From Rickettsiales bacterium (GTDB lineage Bacteria; Pseudomonadota; Alphaproteobacteria; Rickettsiales; 21-14-0-20-44-7), in NCBI GenBank assembly GCA_023301015.1, contig JALZVI010000051.1, forward strand, positions 1 through 6,773: a stretch of DNA of 6,773 nt. Direction: 5' to 3'. Each line of letters starts with the position of its first letter. Positions within the stretch are counted from its first letter, which is position 1. Below are positions 5,177 to 6,773 of the stretch, in pieces. The notes under the pieces are model-generated. The model was given only the letters and a program-made list of their open reading frames with translations. It had not been told where the DNA came from and did not search any database. Position numbers and translations under genes: made by a program.

Positions 5177-6553
5177 ATGCCTGATCAGTTGCAAGAAAAT
5201 TTGAGTGAGGATGAGTTGGCCAAAGAGCAAACGCTGAGCGAACTTGCCGCCGCGCTGGAGGCCAACAATTCTGAAGCCGTGATTGAGAAATCGGGCGAGC
5301 TTCATCCCGCCGATGTTGCGGAATATATCCAAGGATTGAGCGCTGATGAGTGTGAGCAATATATCACCACCATCAAGGACGATTTTGACCCCGAAATTTT
5401 GGGCGAGCTTGAGCCTGAGAAGGTTGAGCAGGTTACTGAAATTCTGGGTACAAAGGAAACTGCCGAAGCACTTGCTGAGCTAGATTCGGATGAGGTTATT
5501 GAGTTTGTTGAGGAGCTTGATGAGAAAGAGCAGCAGGAAATTATCGAGGCACTGCCAAAGCAAAGCCGCGCCGAAGTTGAGCTTGGCTTAAGCTTTCCAG
5601 AAGATTCTGTCGGCCGCCTGATGCATAAGCGCTATGTGACTGTGCCAGAATATTGGAATGTAGGGCAGGTGCTCGACTATCTGCGCAGCCAAGAAGATCT
5701 GCCCGAGGATTTCCACGTTATATACATCGTCGACCCCAAGCATCGCCCCGTGCAATATGTGCTGACAAGCCGTGTGATGCGCAACAAGCGTGATGTGGCG
5801 GTGAAGGAATTGGCGACTGAGTGCAAACATTTGCTCCGCCCCGAAACTGACCAAGAAGAGGCGGCATATATGTTCCAGAAATATGGGCTGGTTTCACTCG
5901 CGATTGTGAATGAAAATGGGCGGATGACGGGCGTGCTGACAACAAAAGACATTGTCGAAATTATCGAGGAAGAATCCGAAGAAGATCTGATGAAGCTCGG
6001 TGGTGTTGGCTCAAAGGATTTCTACTCAGGCATTAGCAAAACCGTGAAGCTGCGCCTGCCGTGGCTGTTCATCAACACTCTCAACGCCTTTGTGGCGGCA
6101 TATGTGATTATGCAATTTACCGATTCTATCGAGGCGCTTGTGGCCTTGGCGGCGCTGACCCCAATTGTGGCGGCAATCGTCGGCAATGGCGGCGCACAAA
6201 CGCTGACGGTGACTGTGCGCGCGATGGCGAAGCGGAATATTAGCGACAAAAACCGCCGAAAGGTGATTATGCGTGAGATGATGATTGGCTTTGTGAACGG
6301 CCTTGCGCTGGCGATTTTTTGCGGCATCGCGGTGTGGCTGGCATTTGGTGACCCAAAACTCAGCCTTGTGTTCAGCATCTCAATCTGGTCATGCTTTATC
6401 GCCGCGGGCGTTATTGGCTCTGCCGTGCCGATTATGCTAGGCAAAATGGGCGTAGACCCCGCCGTGGCCAGCAGCGCCTTCGTGATTGCCCTGACAGACA
6501 TCATCTCCTTCGCCGTGTTCCTCGGGCTTGCTACAGCGATGCTGATAAACTAG
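5177..6553 (+). CDS. mgtE: Magnesium channel/transporter MgtE
   Basis: Homodimeric Mg2+-gated inner-membrane channel for Mg2+ uptake. At 458 residues it is full length. An acidic helical MgtE N domain covers about 18-135 and includes the LHPADVAEYIQGL block (42-54). Two CBS domains follow at about 145-265 (DSVGRLMHKRYVTVPE; LVSLAIVNENGRMTGVLTTKDIV). These cytoplasmic domains sense Mg2+ in the family. The membrane domain starts around LRLPWLFINTL (292-302) and has five helices. The pore block is TPIVAAIVGNGGAQTLTVTVRA (328-349), and the last helices hold GVDPAVASSAFVIALTDIISF with D441 at the place of the conserved ion-selecting Asp. The usual GGNxGxQ appears here as VGNGGAQ, a small departure. 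The gene seems to have its own promoter overlapping the end of the CDGSH gene. No hairpin terminator is seen after the TAG, and pyrG follows 62 bases on. Confidence 0.95.
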   Translation: MPDQLQENLSEDELAKEQTLSELAAALEANNSEAVIEKSGELHPADVAEYIQGLSADECEQYITTIKDDFDPEILGELEPEKVEQVTEILGTKETAEALAELDSDEVIEFVEELDEKEQQEIIEALPKQSRAEVELGLSFPEDSVGRLMHKRYVTVPEYWNVGQVLDYLRSQEDLPEDFHVIYIVDPKHRPVQYVLTSRVMRNKRDVAVKELATECKHLLRPETDQEEAAYMFQKYGLVSLAIVNENGRMTGVLTTKDIVEIIEEESEEDLMKLGGVGSKDFYSGISKTVKLRLPWLFINTLNAFVAAYVIMQFTDSIEALVALAALTPIVAAIVGNGGAQTLTVTVRAMAKRNISDKNRRKVIMREMMIGFVNGLALAIFCGIAVWLAFGDPKLSLVFSISIWSCFIAAGVIGSAVPIMLGKMGVDPAVASSAFVIALTDIISFAVFLGLATAMLIN

Positions 6554-6615
6554 ATAACAATTTAACTTCACAAAACTCTTGCAACGCTCGCTAATTGGTT
6601 TTAGTCTTAGCTCCC

Positions 6616-6773
6616 GTGGGTAATAGTAATACAAAATTTATTTTCATTACAGGCGGTGTAGTTTCATCACTTGGTAAAGGTTTAGCTTCGGCGAGTCTTG
6701 GAGCATTGCTTCAGGAGCGTGGATATTCCGTGCGTCTTCGCAAGCTTGATCCATATTTGAACGTTGACCCTGG
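6616..6773 (+). CDS. pyrG: CTP synthase, N-terminal fragment (cut by window edge)
   Basis: The first 52 codons of CTP synthase, which aminates UTP to CTP using glutamine and ATP. The N-terminus [16 protein letters not shown] (7-22) is the family's ATP-binding P-loop, followed by [14 protein letters not shown] and the conserved LDPYLNVDP (44-52), where the window ends. The synthetase domain is therefore only begun and the glutaminase domain lies beyond the edge. I take GTG at 6616 as start, giving [10 protein letters not shown]. An in-frame TTG at 6595 would add seven residues and a TAA at 6592-6594 closes the frame, so the start lies in 6595-6616. Neither has a Shine-Dalgarno sequence. A weak TTGCAA-N17-TAGTCT (6579-6607) lies eight bases before the GTG, in line with the leaderless pattern elsewhere in the window. 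Confidence 0.96.
   Translation, partial: MGNSNTKFIFITGGVVSSLGKGLASASLGALLQERGYSVRLRKLDPYLNVDP

Noticed and set aside
6022..6504. Minus-strand open frame of 160 codons inside mgtE
   Set aside because: It is antisense to the strongly conserved membrane domain and explained by that gene's codon composition.

Overview
The window looks like a piece of an alphaproteobacterial chromosome. The taxonomic case rests on three proteins: an SspB of the alpha-type (long acidic linker ending in a short SxDxFRKK-like ClpX-binding tail), a type II (APH-fold) homoserine kinase, and a ctaB-type heme O synthase. By eye, base composition is moderate (roughly half GC) and nothing pins down a genus. No phage, transposon, CRISPR or stable RNA gene is visible.

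Layout, left to right. Positions 1-985 hold two + strand genes I do not recognise: the tail of a small protein, and a protein with a twin-arginine export signal. A 10-TM EamA/DMT transporter (986-1870) follows and ends 2 bases from the stop of a convergent gene. The minus strand from 4875 to 1873 carries thrB, sspB, ctaB and a small gene for a membrane-anchored protein with a histone-H1-like lysine/alanine/proline tail. A divergent + strand group starts 28 bases from thrB: a tandem-CDGSH iron-sulfur protein, the magnesium channel mgtE, and the first 52 codons of pyrG, cut by the right edge.

Most genes are housekeeping: threonine synthesis, ClpXP substrate delivery, heme O for the terminal oxidase, Mg2+ uptake and CTP synthesis. 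No single pathway ties them together. The unusual parts are (1) the H1-like, membrane-tethered gene directly after ctaB; (2) a degenerate tandem repeat between thrB and sspB, whose two copies keep a hairpin while its sequence changes; (3) several genes without a Shine-Dalgarno sequence whose best promoter match puts the transcription start on or near the start codon, suggesting leaderless mRNAs; and (4) interlocked divergent promoters between thrB and the CDGSH gene. All promoter calls are by-eye matches to the sigma-70 consensus and need experimental support.
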